The position numbers and the translations under genes were made by a program. DNA of 64,000 bases from Larimichthys crocea (Eukaryota > Chordata > Actinopteri > Sciaenidae): contig NC_040015.1 in the NCBI RefSeq assembly GCF_000972845.2, forward strand, positions 4,748,774-4,812,773, in the 5' to 3' direction. The notes beneath the pieces are model-generated. The model was not told where the DNA came from and did no database searches. It saw nothing but the letters and a program-made list of their open reading frames with translations. Shown here piece after piece: positions 22,975 to 35,200 of the stretch (the first letter of the stretch is position 1; each line of letters starts with the position of its first letter).

Positions 22975-23062
22975 TACAAAGACCTGTGTTCTCGCCATGC
23001 AGGCTCCAGCCCCTGTGCGACCCTTCACAGTAAGTACAGACAGAGTAATGGATGGATTTTAA
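22975..23062 (+). mobile_element. 3' terminus of a LINE or SINE
   Basis: The stretch ends GGCTCCAGCCCCTGTGCGAC, CCTTCACAGTAAGTACAGAC, AGAGTAATGGATGGATTTT, a decayed form of the very common fish 3' block ('ctccagccccc-gcgaccct-...-ggataagc-...-atggatgg') that closes Rex3/RTE-type elements and their SINEs. Only about 90 bp are left. Confidence 0.55.
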
Positions 23063-23811
23063 ATAAAAAACAAAACAAAAAAAAAAACACTGAAACCACA
23101 TTTAAGAATGTTGTTTTAACACTGTATGGAGCACTCTTGTTATAATAAACCAAATTATCAGAAGGTTTATTTTCACATATATAACAAGACTCAAGAATCA
23201 TTAGGTCATAGTGCCATAAATATAGATTGCTGTAATGTGAAAATGATCGTGTAAAATTTCTTTAAAGCACATTAAAATAAACTTTCCTGTTCTTCCTGTC
23301 CATTGGTCCACTGATTCCTACTGTAGATGTGAATGTTTATTCATGGCTATGATTATATTAACTTTTAATTAAGTACTTTACTGTGACATCTGGGTATTGT
23401 AGTTTCCAGTTACTCAAACAGGAGTAAAATACTCAATGTGTTGGAGACTATATTCAGTGGCAGATTAACCCCCTGTTGGTACTCTAGGGAGTATTTACAG
23501 CAGCAAGGTTTCAGCTATCTGCCTCGAGTCAGCCTGTCCTGGAAAGTAGCTATGAAAGACAGACAGTCTGATGAGGAATGTCTCAATGGCTCAATTCCAA
23601 GAGAAAAAAAATGTGAAGAATTTCTTTCATAGATTTTTCAGATTCATAACTGCAGTACACCTTTGAGTCACAAGAGGGAGCACACTATTTCTACCGCACT
23701 CATAGTTTACGCCATAATAACGAACAGATTCTGCAGCCAGCCACAATAAATAGAGGCTTGGTTAATAAAAAAAGCAGTTGAAGACCGGACATTAGCTACA
23801 CTACTATGGAA
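23063..23811. other. Anonymous sequence, no gene recognised
   Basis: Nothing recognised; an A-rich stretch lies near 23065-23090. Confidence 0.55.
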
Positions 23812-23886
23812 CTAGATTAGAGTCAAAAGTTTTGTACCTGAAAACATAAAATCTGAAACTGAAATTTCAAGTTTTGATCTTAAATT
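23812..23886 (+). repeat. Left terminal inverted repeat of foldback element
   Basis: Inverted partner is 24662-24736. Contains one GAAACTGAAA word (23855-23864). Confidence 0.85.
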
Positions 23887-24315
23887 TAGAAAAATACAGC
23901 AACGTATTAAAAAAAAAAAAAAAGTGTACACATTTTTTTCTTCAGGTTAAATATAATTATGATCAACTCAGGTAATTCTTTTGAATATTTTTTTTTTTCA
24001 TTTTTCACTTTCATAAGTTTTTTTTTTCAGATTCAGATCTTATTTTATAGTTTTAGTTTAAAAAAAAAAATCAGTTTCAGATCTTAATAAGGTGACATAT
24101 TAACAGTGGCAATTAAAGCAGTTTTAGCCGTGCAGGATTTTCGTGCATGGTGTGCAAGTGGAAGTTAGTCACTGACTGCATTTTTTTCACTGCCAATCAG
24201 GTGGTGTAGCCAAATTGTTTTAGATCCTACATTCCCTGAAGGCTTTTGGTTGAGCTGTCTGTCATGATTCCACATCCCTCTCAGTTGATGCCACGCCCCT
24301 CATGCTAGATCTGGG

Positions 24316-24535
24316 TCAAAAGTCTGAAACTGAAAAAGACAGATCTGAAACTGAAAAAGAAAGATAAAAAATGTTAAACTGAAAAAGTCAGATCTGAAAT
24401 TGAAAAAGAAAGATCAAAGATTTGAAACTGAAAAAGACAGATCTGAAACTGAAAAAGAAAGATCAAAGATCTGAAACTGAAAAAAAACGATCTGAAACTG
24501 AAAAAGAAAGATCAAAGATCTGAATCTGAAAAGAT
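24316..24535 (+). repeat. 49-bp tandem array with GAAANNGAAA words
   Basis: Units begin at 24326, 24375, 24424, 24473 and 24522 (partial). Each unit holds two copies of a GAAACTGAAA-type word, offset by 21 then 28 bp. Exact GAAACTGAAA occurs at 24326, 24347, 24424, 24445, 24473 and 24494; GAAATTGAAA at 24396; one-mismatch forms at 24375 and 24522. All spacings are multiples of 7, and the sequence can be cut into heptamers such as GATCTGA, AACTGAA, AAAGACA. GAAANNGAAA is the core of interferon-stimulated response elements bound by IRF proteins; any regulatory role is inference. Confidence 0.9.
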
Positions 24536-24661
24536 AAAACTTGCAACTGAAAGAAACATATGACAGTGAAAAATAAAAATAAATAATGTATTCAAACGAA
24601 TGAGCAGAGTTGATCAGAATTGTATTTAACTTTAAAAAAAACCACTTTATGTATTTTTCAA

Positions 24662-24736
24662 AATTTAAGATCAAAACATGAATTTTCAGTTTCAGATTTT
24701 ATGTTTTCAAGTACAAAACTTTTGACCCTAATCTAG
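24662..24736 (-). repeat. Right terminal inverted repeat of foldback element
   Basis: Inverted partner of 23812-23886; the minus strand carries GAAACTGAAA at 24684-24693. Confidence 0.85.
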
Positions 24737-27700
24737 CTCAAACTACCTTTGAGGGAAGCCAGCATTAACGTCCAGCCAACCCACTGCTTACGGTACAGAC
24801 GGTAGGGTCGAGGAATGTTTCAGATGGTGCAAATTTCTTGGTTTATTTAAGGTACGTGCTCCAAAATTTATGACGGATATGACAGATGAACAGATATTTC
24901 ATGTACTGATAATTATGTGATTACAAAGCGCAGGCTTGAATGGGGCAATTGTCAAGACATAGCAAGTGATGGAGCTCGCAAATATGATGGGCAGAAAAAG
25001 TTCATATATTGACAAGTGCAAGCATGTATGTAAATACCCTCCAATCTTGACAGAATACTGAAAGAAGTTATCGGTGTTGTGAACTTTGCACTCAATGTCC
25101 AGCTTTTAATCAAATGTGAACTGACACTTGACGGTTTTCTTCATACTGTAAGAAGAAGTGCCAATTTGTTTACTGATGGCTGGCCTCACACATTGTTGTA
25201 TCTGGTGTATCTTGTCATCTTTCCAGCGAACTGAATTCGAATAAACACAAAGCTGAAGGCCAAACCTAAGCCACTGTGTTTTTTCACTCTGGTACAGCAC
25301 ATTAAAGAAAATGATGCCACTGACCAAGATTTGACTGGACTTCAGACACCTAGTTGCACTGATGACTTTGATCACTATTTTCAAACGGAAAGGTATGACA
25401 TTTTGAGTAACAAATGATGAATCCCTTTTGACTTTCAAACTCAAGGGTCATTGCTGGGGCTGGAACCAACTTTTGCATAATAAATAGACTTAAAACTTAT
25501 AACTAACCCTAACATTGACTCTAATTTGAAAGGCTAGTGTATGTTCTGTTTGGTCCACTTCCTCCAATCCACATGTTGAGCCACCATGTTTCTACAGTAG
25601 CTTGGAATGGACAGTGATGAACACTGGCTCTAGATATGACCTTTGGTGTTGTTTCTGTGTCATGCAAATAAGTCTGATCTGTATTCAGTGGTTTTAAATT
25701 GAACTGAACCATCGTGTTCACTGTTTTTTGTGGTGTAATGTGAGCTAAAACAAGTTTTGAAATGGGGAAATTCTTTTTTAGTGATGACGGGAGGCTTAAA
25801 ATGTGTGCTGGATGATAGTTCAGCACAAAGAGAAGACATCATTACATATTGCTTTGTTATTGACATGTTGTAGCAACAATATTATTAGAAGTGAAGTGAA
25901 GTGAAGTGAAGTGAAGTGTAGTGTAGTGAAGTGAAGTGAAGTGAAGTAGAGTCATGTGAAGTGAACTATGAATTGAATTGAAGCGAAATGAAGTGAGGAG
26001 CATCCGTGACGGAGTCCTCCAAATGCTGTTCGATAGACAGTGTGTTTGCATGCACTTCAAAAAATGGATTACACTCAGCTTTCTCTACCAACCTGATTCC
26101 TCAAATGTCACATGAACGAGAAACCTGGTTTTTATGACCGAGGTGTGGGATGAGAAAGACATGATTACGCCACGTACCTAGAGAAGCTTTCTAAAGTGAA
26201 AAGAGTCCAAAAATCTCTGTGGATTTTGTCCTCCATCATATGGACAATATGATTAGAGCTGTCAGGACTGTTTGAAGAAATACGTGGTCCTGTCCTCTAA
26301 CATGAGCTGGGCTTGTGGCTTTTTGTCTTTAATTCTCGGTTAAATCTGAAATGTTTGGAGAAATACACATATAAATATAATAGTGGTGTCTGTGATGGGA
26401 GTGTCTATGGTTAACTTTATATGGCAGAGAATCATGGATCTGCCTTTTTAATCTTTATTCTCACTTAGGTACTTGTAGAACAATAATCCATGTATCTGGG
26501 AAACCAGCTGGATTGTTTGCTTTAAATATATACCATAATAAAGAGCCATTTTCAGATTTTTAACATTCTCTCACCTTGTCAGAGCACATGCACAAGTCCT
26601 TCTCAAACACTGGGCCTATTATAAAATATGCAATCAGTTTGGATTGGCTTCTAGCCAGCAGGCAACTCATCAGGGTGAATTTTTCCATTGCGTTCCCATC
26701 CATGTGCTTACAGGTCTGTCCACTGGCTAGTGCTGTTGCTACTCTCAGAGCTACCTTGACTTTCAGTCAGTGTGTGCCATCCACAGCAGCACATTTAAAC
26801 AAAGTTTGCGAGCAGGATTCCTTCCTCACAATTTCCATGTGAAATACTAGATCATTACAGGTCTGGCTTTATTTTCACCCTTATGTTACCAACATACGAG
26901 GGCTACTGACTGAATAAACTACCATTAGTGCAAAATGTCCACTTATTTCTTCTCAAAACATTATTAGTTATGTAATTAACGTCATCTGGGAACAACAACA
27001 TTATGCAGCCTCGGTTACATTAGTGGTTTTTCCCACACACCACGTCCTGATCATGCTCTGACAGCGTGTCAATCAAATGCATGATGTACAGTTTTTACAG
27101 TAGTATCTTCTTTAATAGAACATAAACATTTACTTTGATAGTCATAAAACATTTTTTTGTCAAATTCTGCCTCACCTTACAAAGAATAGTGTTTAGGGTT
27201 GTGGACAGAGCACATGACATGACTTTAAAGAGCCCTGACCCTCCTGATGTAACACTTTAAACTAGAACTCATGGAAAACTTGACATCCATTAGTTGTTTG
27301 CTTGATATTTTTAAAAGGCACTAATGAAACAGAAAGCGATGAAGTCATTAGGAACCAAGCAGTGTTACAAAGTCGTGAAAATTGGAATGATATAATAAAA
27401 TGTATGACAAATAGCATGCCTGTGGGATCTGCAGGTTCCCCAGTTGGTAGGATGAGGATTAAAGAGGTTACAAGTCAAAGAGGTTACGCACCACTGTGTG
27501 AGATAACAGATAATAGTGGTGATAAATATAACTGAACCTGAATGACATCTGGAACTCCCTCTGGGATCCCAGGATTGTATTTGAAAACCTCTGGAATGCC
27601 CTCAAGGATCCCTTGAGGAATATAATGAAAAACAAATGCGTTGCTTTGGTAACAGTTTATCTGGATAGTCCGCCTGCAGTCTTAGTTGAGGTTCAACATC

Positions 27701-28429
27701 CGTTTTCACGTCATCACACCACTACCAGTGTGCTTAAGGTTCAGTTTGGTTTAAACACAACAAACATGTTGGTTAGGGTATGTTCATGAATTGTCACAAT
27801 CTGTCAGAGAAACTGGTGAAATGTTACAAATACTCTCTTGGCAAACTGATAAAGTTTTTGTTGATGTTTCATTAATTTTATGAATTAATTTGTATTTTGT
27901 GAAAAGATTGTGGTCATGTCTGCTACTGCATCCTAAATTGATCAAATAAATTGAACACCTCAATGTTACAAATACTTTTAAAAAGTCAAATTTCAACCAA
28001 GGTTTATCTCTTCAAATCAGTGCCACTGGTAAATTACTACAATCGAGTCCATGGACACTGATTGGCCGGTCTTCATTTGGAATCCCCAACACTTGTATTC
28101 CATGCATATCTTCCGTCCCTGGCATCCTGCTGGCCAATGTACAGGCGATGGGCTGGAAGGTCTTTGTACCCAGGCTGGTTTCCAGCTGGATATTGGGAGC
28201 TGTGGTGTCATTTTTGCCAAAACATAGCTGGATCATTGGTGCTGGACGGTGCCATTCAGCAGCGCCAACATGAATGCACTGCTTGGAGGCCCAGAAAGAG
28301 CGTCTAAGTGACGACACTGTCTGACACTACACAGAATACTTTTTTCCCGTTATTATTACTACTATTTTTTATTAAACAAATAGTTGGGGGTTAGGCTTAT
28401 GCAAATGCATTTCACTATGATTGTAACTA
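24737..28429. other. Anonymous sequence, no gene recognised
   Basis: Apart from the pentamer array at 25888-25965, no gene or element was recognised. Frames of about 100 codons on the minus strand (25106-25444, 25521-25826, 28012-28317) lack any motif I can name. Two imperfect phrases (CTGGAACTCCCTCTGGGATC at 27550 and CTGGAATGCCCTCAAGGATC at about 27591) form a weak tandem pair. Confidence 0.55.
25888..25965 (+). repeat. GTGAA pentanucleotide array
   Basis: Imperfect tandem GTGAA units with GTGTA, GTAGA and GTCAT variants, grading into GAATTGAATTGAAGCGAAAT to about 25996. It resembles the pentamer tails of LINE 3' ends elsewhere in the window, but no LINE body adjoins it. Confidence 0.92.
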
Positions 28430-29005
28430 TATGATTATGATGTGACATGTGACAGTTAAACTTAATTTAAAGCATCATTGTGTAGATCCCAGTGTAATCC
28501 CACTGTGGTAAATATGTTCATCTGTACAGGTGTGTTTGTTCTGGTTACATTATTTATGATCAAAAACTAGCAAGTCGACAGCTTTGCTAACAGCCAAACA
28601 TCAACCAGGTTACCAGCAGCAGCTGATATCACTGACTAGTCCAGCAGCAGTCAGCCCAGCTCGCCGTCTGTCTTTCAGCCTTTTATTTCACCAAGCTCTC
28701 ACCAACCACTAAAAGTCAGTCCCACATTTACTCTTGTCCGGCAGCTTCTTGCTCGCTCACTCTCTCCTTCTGTCATTATGTCCATAGGGGCTGCTCAGCC
28801 TGGTTAGATTGTTCACTTGCCCAGCTTTCTTTCTGCAATGACACCGGCTCCACCACCTGTCAATATTGGCCTCTGTGGTACAAAAACACTGACCCGGTGC
28901 TCTGAGCTCACAGTCTGGGTTTCCTGGCTAACAAACTGAGCTAACATTACATTACAGCAGCTACAGATCACAGTTTACTTTACTGTCCATCAGGAAACTC
29001 AAGCA
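28430..29005 (-). repeat. Dispersed repeat family A, copy 1
   Basis: Inverted relative to copies at 36265-36960 and 52510-52940. Shared words (given as on the minus strand) include AACTGAGTTTGT-type, CCGGTGTCATTGCAGAAAGA, GAAGCTGCCGGACAAGAGTA, AATGTGGGACTGACTTTTAG, TGGTTGGTGAGAGCTTGGTG, GACAGACGGCGAGCTGGGCT and CTGGACTAGTCAGTGATATC. It is a long (probably 1 kb or more in full) fish repeat; I cannot assign a superfamily, and no coding, tail or terminal repeat was identified. Confidence 0.85.
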
Positions 29006-30885
29006 GAGTCTTCAACAACTCTTTTGTTCATGTGAAATGGGTGCCAACCAAACTACCAATGTCTTACAGTCTAACAGTGCTGTGCAGTTTTATTGTGTGT
29101 AGCCTACATGAACTGAAGATGTGTAGAAGAAACATGTTCTCCCTCATTCCTGTTCAAACTTTGACCGCAGAGAACAAAAAGACGAGCCACAAGCCTCAGT
29201 GTTTCAGAGTCAGAGCCATGTTCTGATTAGCTGCAGTGCTGGCAACTTCCACTGAAGTCTGTTCAATCTGCGATCCCAGAGAACACAAAGACTCAATCCA
29301 GCCTTATTAAAGCCACTCGTTGCCATGTGCATCTGCCTGTTTAGCTCTAAAAGCATCTCAAATGAAGACTAAGTGATTTTATAATACACTCTGTATGTTT
29401 TCATTTGGGCTCTTGACAAGCTGTCATAATTAGACGGCTACAACGAGAAGCAGGCAGTTTTGCAGGCGCTCAATTCAATAAAAGAACTTCTCCATCTTAC
29501 TGCGAGACGTTTCTTCTCCTGGGAAGGTTTGGAGGCCCGGCTCTTGTCATTTCACCAGCTCTTTGGTGATAAATGAGAGAGATAATGTGTATTAAGCATG
29601 TCCAGTTCCTCAGAAAGCTCTCTGTAAGAAGCCTTACTGGATAAAGGGTGTTCCTGCTCTTTATCAAAGCTATTCCCTCTGCAGAGCCCCGTCAGAGAGG
29701 CCATAAAATGCTGTCTCTGCCCTCCTTCTCTTTTGCTCTCTCACTTCATTTTGGACAGTTAACCAAAGATACTATTTTTGTTCAGCAAAATGACATGAGA
29801 GAGGACATATTTACTCCATTTAATCATGGGAAGAAGCAGGGGACATGGAAAACATTTCAGAACCATAAAAACTTACTCATTCATTCTTTACATTCATTTT
29901 TAAATGTGCTTAAAGTGAAATCATGAAATAATTAACGGTTACTTCCTACACACATAACGTCATCCTTAATTTTAATGCATTACAGAACCCAATACTCACA
30001 CCCCCAGTACTCGTCAGCTGAGTGTCTCCTCTGCTATCCTGCTTCTTCTCTGCTGCAACTCCTGATTTGACTCCTTTTCCTCTGATTCATGGTTTATCAG
30101 GACTTTTCATGTGAATTCATGGAAGAAGATGGAGGATAGCTTTGGTTCACTGAGGTGAACATGAACAGGAGAGTTGAGGCTTTGAAAGTAGGAACAGGTG
30201 GGTGGGAGTGGTTAGATTGTGGAGGAATGGTGTGAACACAGAGTTTACTGCAGGACTAAAATCTAAGTCTAGGATGTGTCCGACATTGTGACAGACCTGG
30301 GAGATGTTGGGTGCATCCTGAGTCTCTCAGTTGATATTTCCTTGCTTGAATGTGAAGTCATTATTGTTCACCATCTTGTGGGCCATCCCAAAGGTCTGAT
30401 TTCTGTTCTTAGGAATCAGGAGGGATGAGTGAGAATATACCCCTTTCACTGGTTCCCAGTTATTGATTGGATCCTGCAGCTGATCAGACCAATGTGATAT
30501 GTTTCAGCACCACTGGTTTCATCGTGGAGTTAAGACAGATCAGACAGACAGATTCATTTTCTCACTGTCTAGTTAAAAATCTGTCCTTTTGTTGTCTCTA
30601 AACAACATAAGGACCACAAACAACTTTCGTCACTCATTAGAAAGTTCTTTCTTCTTTTCAGCGATCTGTCTCATTAACTTTTATTAAGGATACAATTAAA
30701 GTCGGTCTGTCATCAAGAAACACTTTACATCATTTATCGTCATTCAGTCACACGTGACATTGATTCCCGAGTATGAGGTTTGATGATTGTTGCACCTTTC
30801 TCTGATACACTTAACCTAATAAGTAAATTTCCAATGTTCTAAAGAGAGCATAAGCATCGTAATTAATCAGAATATCAATAAATTA
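29006..30885. other. Anonymous sequence, no gene recognised
   Basis: Nothing recognised in this stretch on either strand. Confidence 0.55.
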
Positions 30886-32209
30886 TGTAGTAGGACCACT
30901 TCTATTTAGTTTATATATGCTTCCTTTAGGGAACATTATTAGGAATCACTCTATCAATTTTCATTGTTATGCTGACGACACCCAATTATATTTATCGATC
31001 AAGCCTGATGCAACCAATCAGTTAACTAAACTCCAAGCATGCCTTAAGGATATAAAAAAGTTGGATGACCTACAATTTTCTGATGTTAAATTCAGACTAA
31101 ACTGAAGTTCTTGTAATTGGACCCAAACACCTCAGAAACTCTCTTTCTAGATACTTAGTTACTTTAGATGGGATCACCCTGGCCTCCAGCTCCACTGTAA
31201 AGAATCTTGGAGTTGTCTTTGATCAGGATTTGTCCTTTAACGTCCACATAAAACAAATTTCGAGGACTGCATTCTTCCACTTACGTAACATCGCTAAAAT
31301 CAGACGCATTGTCTCTCAGGCCGATGCAGAAAAACTAGTCCACGCATTTGTTACTTCAAGGCTGGACTATTGTAACTCTTTGTTATCAGGCTGCTCTAAT
31401 AAGTCTCTTAGGACTTTGCAGTTAATTCAGAATGCTGCTGCACGTGTTCTGACAGGAACCAAGATCAGAGATCACATCTCTCCCATTTTGGCTTCCTTGC
31501 ATTGGCTACCTATTAAATCTAGAATAGAATTTAAAATTCTTCTCCTTACTTACAAAGCTCTTTATGGTCAGGCACCATCGTATCTAAAAGAGCTCATAAT
31601 ACCTTACTACCCCTCTAGAACACTGCGCTCTCAGGATGCTGGGTTCCTTGTGGTTCCTATAGTCTCCAAAAGTAGATTGGGAGCCAGAGCTTTCAGCTAT
31701 CAGGCTCCTCTTCTGTGGAACAAACTACCTTTCTGGGTTCGGGAGGCAGACACGGTCAACACCTTTAAGAATAGACTTAAGACTTTCCTTTTTGATAAAG
31801 CTTATAGTTAGGACTGGCTCAGGTCATCTCTTAGTTATGCTGCCATAGGATTAGACTGCCGGGGGGCTACTGTGGTCATTTTATCATTCATTGTAATTCA
31901 TTGTCATTTTATCAGTCATTGTAATTGTACCATATGTTTGTGTTGATTTGTTCTGTACACGTGACATCTATTGCACGTCTGTCCGTCCTGGGAGAGGGAT
32001 CCCTCCTCTGTGGCTCTTCCTGAGGTTTCTTCCAAATTTTTTCCCTGTTAAAGGTTTTTTGTGGGCAAGTTTTTCCTCACTCGAACCGAGGGTCTAAGGA
32101 CAGAGGGTGTCACTCCCTGTACAGATTGTAAGGCCCTCAGAGGCAAAATGTACTTGGTGACTTTGGGCTATACAAATAAAATGGAATTGAATTGAATTGA
32201 ATTGAATTA
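30886..32209 (+). mobile_element. L2-clade LINE, 5'-truncated copy with 3' tail
   Basis: Starts abruptly inside reverse transcriptase just before the YADD block (the TAGGACCACTT junction shared with 62185) and runs to a complete 3' end. The 3' UTR (31812-32182) includes GGGCAAGTTTTTCCTCACTC and ACTTGGTGACTTTGGGCTAT, then AAATAAAATG and a GAATT pentamer tail (32183-32209). Over about 730 bp (31130-31858) it differs from the copy at 61100-63159 at roughly 17 positions by eye, i.e. close to 98% identical. Truncation at the 5' side is the normal outcome of target-primed reverse transcription. Confidence 0.92.
30917..31811 (+). pseudogene. L2 reverse transcriptase, C-terminal part, one frameshift region
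   Basis: The first frame (30917-31105) reads MLPLGNIIRNHS, then [11 protein letters not shown] with the catalytic YADD at 30968-30979. After disruption near 31055-31105 the reading resumes, and 31230-31811 gives 193 codons with the L2 thumb/C-terminal words SRLDYCNSLLSG, LQLIQNAAARVLTG, LHWLPIKSRIEFKILLLTYK, APSYLKELI, ARAFSYQAPLLWNKLP and FKNRLKTFLFDKAYS, ending at a natural stop. The function in an intact element is reverse transcription at the target nick. Too short for activity, but only lightly decayed. Confidence 0.88.
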
Positions 32210-35200
32210 AAAACACATGTAAATAATGAATACCTTTATTCTGTCACTAAAAATGACTCTGTGCCTCTGAGCAGGACACAGTACATATAAATTCAGGTAT
32301 TTGTTAAACAAGACACTGATAACTGTGTCTTTATAAATATTAAAACAGTGCACAAACTCCATCAAAAGTTTAAACATATACTGTAACTCCATCTCTCATT
32401 CACAATGCCAAACTTTTGCATGTAATAAGTGGGTCTACTTCCTTCTCACAGACATATAGGCTTAAATGCAGAATTGATACATGCATACAATGACTACACT
32501 CGCACAATACTTTCAGTTTCAATAAATGCAACCTAAAAGTATCTCAAAAAGGACTGTCTTGTTGTCTATGGGGTACTGACACACCCACAGTCACATAGGT
32601 CCAACAACACTCAATGAACCAGGCAGTCAGTGCTAAACCTCAGATATTCTGACTAAATCACATCTGCTCTCTCGCTTATATTTAATGTAATGTCAATAAG
32701 TGGTGACGGGGCCAACAATTGTTAACTATATTCAAACAATTCATCAGAAAGCATCAAGCTGCTGTACAATTTGTTTGTTCTTTATACAGCAGAAGTGTGT
32801 GGCGCTGTAACCTGCTATTTGTTTAGTCTATAAAATGGTAAGTCTTTCACCAGATCATTCATGTTTAATGTCCTTACCAGTGTAGATTCCACTCATTGTT
32901 CTGAGGTAGTTTTTGACACACAAAATAAAAAGGTCTGGATGTATGAAGGCATGGGGAACACTAACGTTCAAAATCAAAGAAATGTCTAAGGCACTCTTTG
33001 GCAAAAAGTTGAAAAGCATGGCTATTTTGTGGTCAAATTCTAAAGACACTGAAAAGGTTCAAATAAAGCAAAGTAACACCCCATGCTGATCAGATGATTG
33101 CAAAAACCTGAACAGTATATTAACAATATATATAACCAATGGAACCAGACCACATGCATCAGAACGAAGGACTGAAATAATTTCATCTCAGGTAAGCTGT
33201 GGTCTGCATTTGATCTATGTAAACGGGTTTCTCTCTGCAGTAAAAAATTCAGTCAGTCAACTCCCTGAATATTCTTTTTGATGGTTTCTAGGCCTGTGCT
33301 TGTATGAATTGCTGGTATGTGCATTTTAAAACTACTTAGCCAAATAGCATTTTTGATTGAAAGACCCCTTAGCACAATGGTTGCAAAATCCACATTTCTA
33401 AGTACCCTTTGTTGGTCAATGAAGCCAAGTTTCTTATTATTATTGGCTCAGAGATGGTTTTGCACTAACCTGTCCCCTTTCAAACTCTTGGTCTGTGTCA
33501 CAAATGCATCAAAGACTTTGCAATTGGCCAAACGGTATCTTGTCCTTATGCCAATTCGAATGGAATTTCACTACAGTATTTCTGTTTTCCTATATACTGA
33601 TACGTTGAGCTGGCCACCCTCACCCTCAGAGATATATACATGTTCACACATTTTAAACCAGATACAAATTTCATTGGAAGCTGCAGACACACAAACAGCA
33701 ATGCAGAAGAGCTTGATAAGCCCCAAGAATGCGCTCAGCCATCACCATCTTTCTGTAACGTAAATGTGTTGCATTGGCAACAGCCAACATAGAGCCCACT
33801 TTCAAAAACATATGATCAGATAAAGAAGGCCTTCATCTGAGAGAAAATTGAATCATGCTCTCACTGTCTGATTCCATCCATTGTCCATTCTAAACCTAGT
33901 GAATAGCTTTGACAGTCATCATGGTCGTGCTAGTCCCTCCAGACAAAGAATTCTCAAATCTCTATTGCATCTAGTTGGTTCTTTATACTTCCAATGAGTG
34001 TTGCAGCTTTTTGAAAGGTCTGGCCCCATGTCTGAAGGTGCTCTGACAGTCAGGCATGTTGTGCCAATAATTTGCTTAAGTGTGTGTGTAGATGTAGTAA
34101 GTAGGGGAATGATGAGACTTCAGTTTTAAGGCCAGCAGTCTCTACTGATCACTATTGGTGGGCTTCTAGTTTTGTCTCTAGCATATTCAAAGTAATTTAT
34201 TTTCTGAAAGTACCTATAGTTCCAGCAAGTGTCACAAATGCACTCTTTGGCCTAACTGAGTTTGAGCCTCAATGAATAGTGTGTGCTTTATGGCAGTGCT
34301 TGCTATGAAAATACTCAGAGATGTTGAAGAACTCTGTGATGTACTGTAAGGGGTATCAGTGTTAACTTAAGACGGTGAGTGCATATACACTGCATGTGGC
34401 ATTGCTTCTGTACATACAACACTAGCCCTGTAACCCCAGAACAATGCTTTCAAGAGTGCCCTTTTTTCCTAGACCAATCTATAGCTGTCTATTGTGGTGG
34501 CTTGCTGTCTTGTCATCATCAGAATCTTGGTCAGAGCCAGTGTAAATCACCTTGCTACAGTATTTCCTGTCATCAAACTGGGAGGCCCGTTCACCTGGCT
34601 CCAGTTCTGATACCCTTTATGGCACCACTTCCCACTAATATTCCCTGTTGGGTCCCACCCTTGCCTGGGCCTAAAAAACCTTCCTGTCCAGGCAGTCCAG
34701 AACTTATGTGAGTGGTGTAAGCTCCAACACTCCCCCCTAGTTGTACAACATGTCATATCTGTTTATCAGTAAACTCTGTAAATCAGCTGAGCAGCTTAAG
34801 GACAGAACTTTTCTTTAGAAAATATGATCCAGTTTCTCCAAAGTCAGTAATCAGGGAGGCCCTGTCCGAGAAAACCACGGCAACGTCTATTGTTTTGTAA
34901 ATCTAAGTCTTCTCAATTGCAGTTTGATAAACAGTAAATTTATCAAATTCAGTGCACAATTGCTATTTTCACATGCACACAAATTGTGACATACAACTGC
35001 AGGTTATGAAATACGTTATATTAACAGCTGTGTCCATGTGGAAAGAATATGCATGGACATATCTGAAGAGAGAACAAATCCATGACTCATTTTTTTATCA
35101 ATATTTTTTCCAAAGTGAAAATCTAAAATACTGAAATCAGTAAAATTCCTCAGGATAAGATGACTCCACCAATTCCTTGGAAAAATACAAAGGACATGAC

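Larger units (their letters stand above)
23812..24736. mobile_element. Foldback-type element (about 925 bp) with long inverted ends
   Basis: The left 75 bp (23812-23886) and right 75 bp (24662-24736) are inverted copies with only a few mismatches. Both begin CTAGATTAG[A/G]GTCAAAAG, then TTTTGTAC, GAAAACATAAAATCTGAAAC and GATCTTAAATTT. A CTAG flanks each end, but because CTAG is palindromic it may be part of the repeat or a 4-bp target duplication. The right half holds a 49-bp tandem array (24326-24530); the left half holds sparser inverted partners of the same words (24029-24084). A partial copy of the end (CTAGATCTGGGTCAAAAGT, 24304-24322) starts the array. There is no coding sequence. Superfamily unknown. 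Confidence 0.85.

Noticed and set aside
28012..28317. 101-codon minus frame with overlapping long frames on both strands
   Set aside because: Open in three frames at once, which points to stop-poor composition and not coding; no recognisable family.
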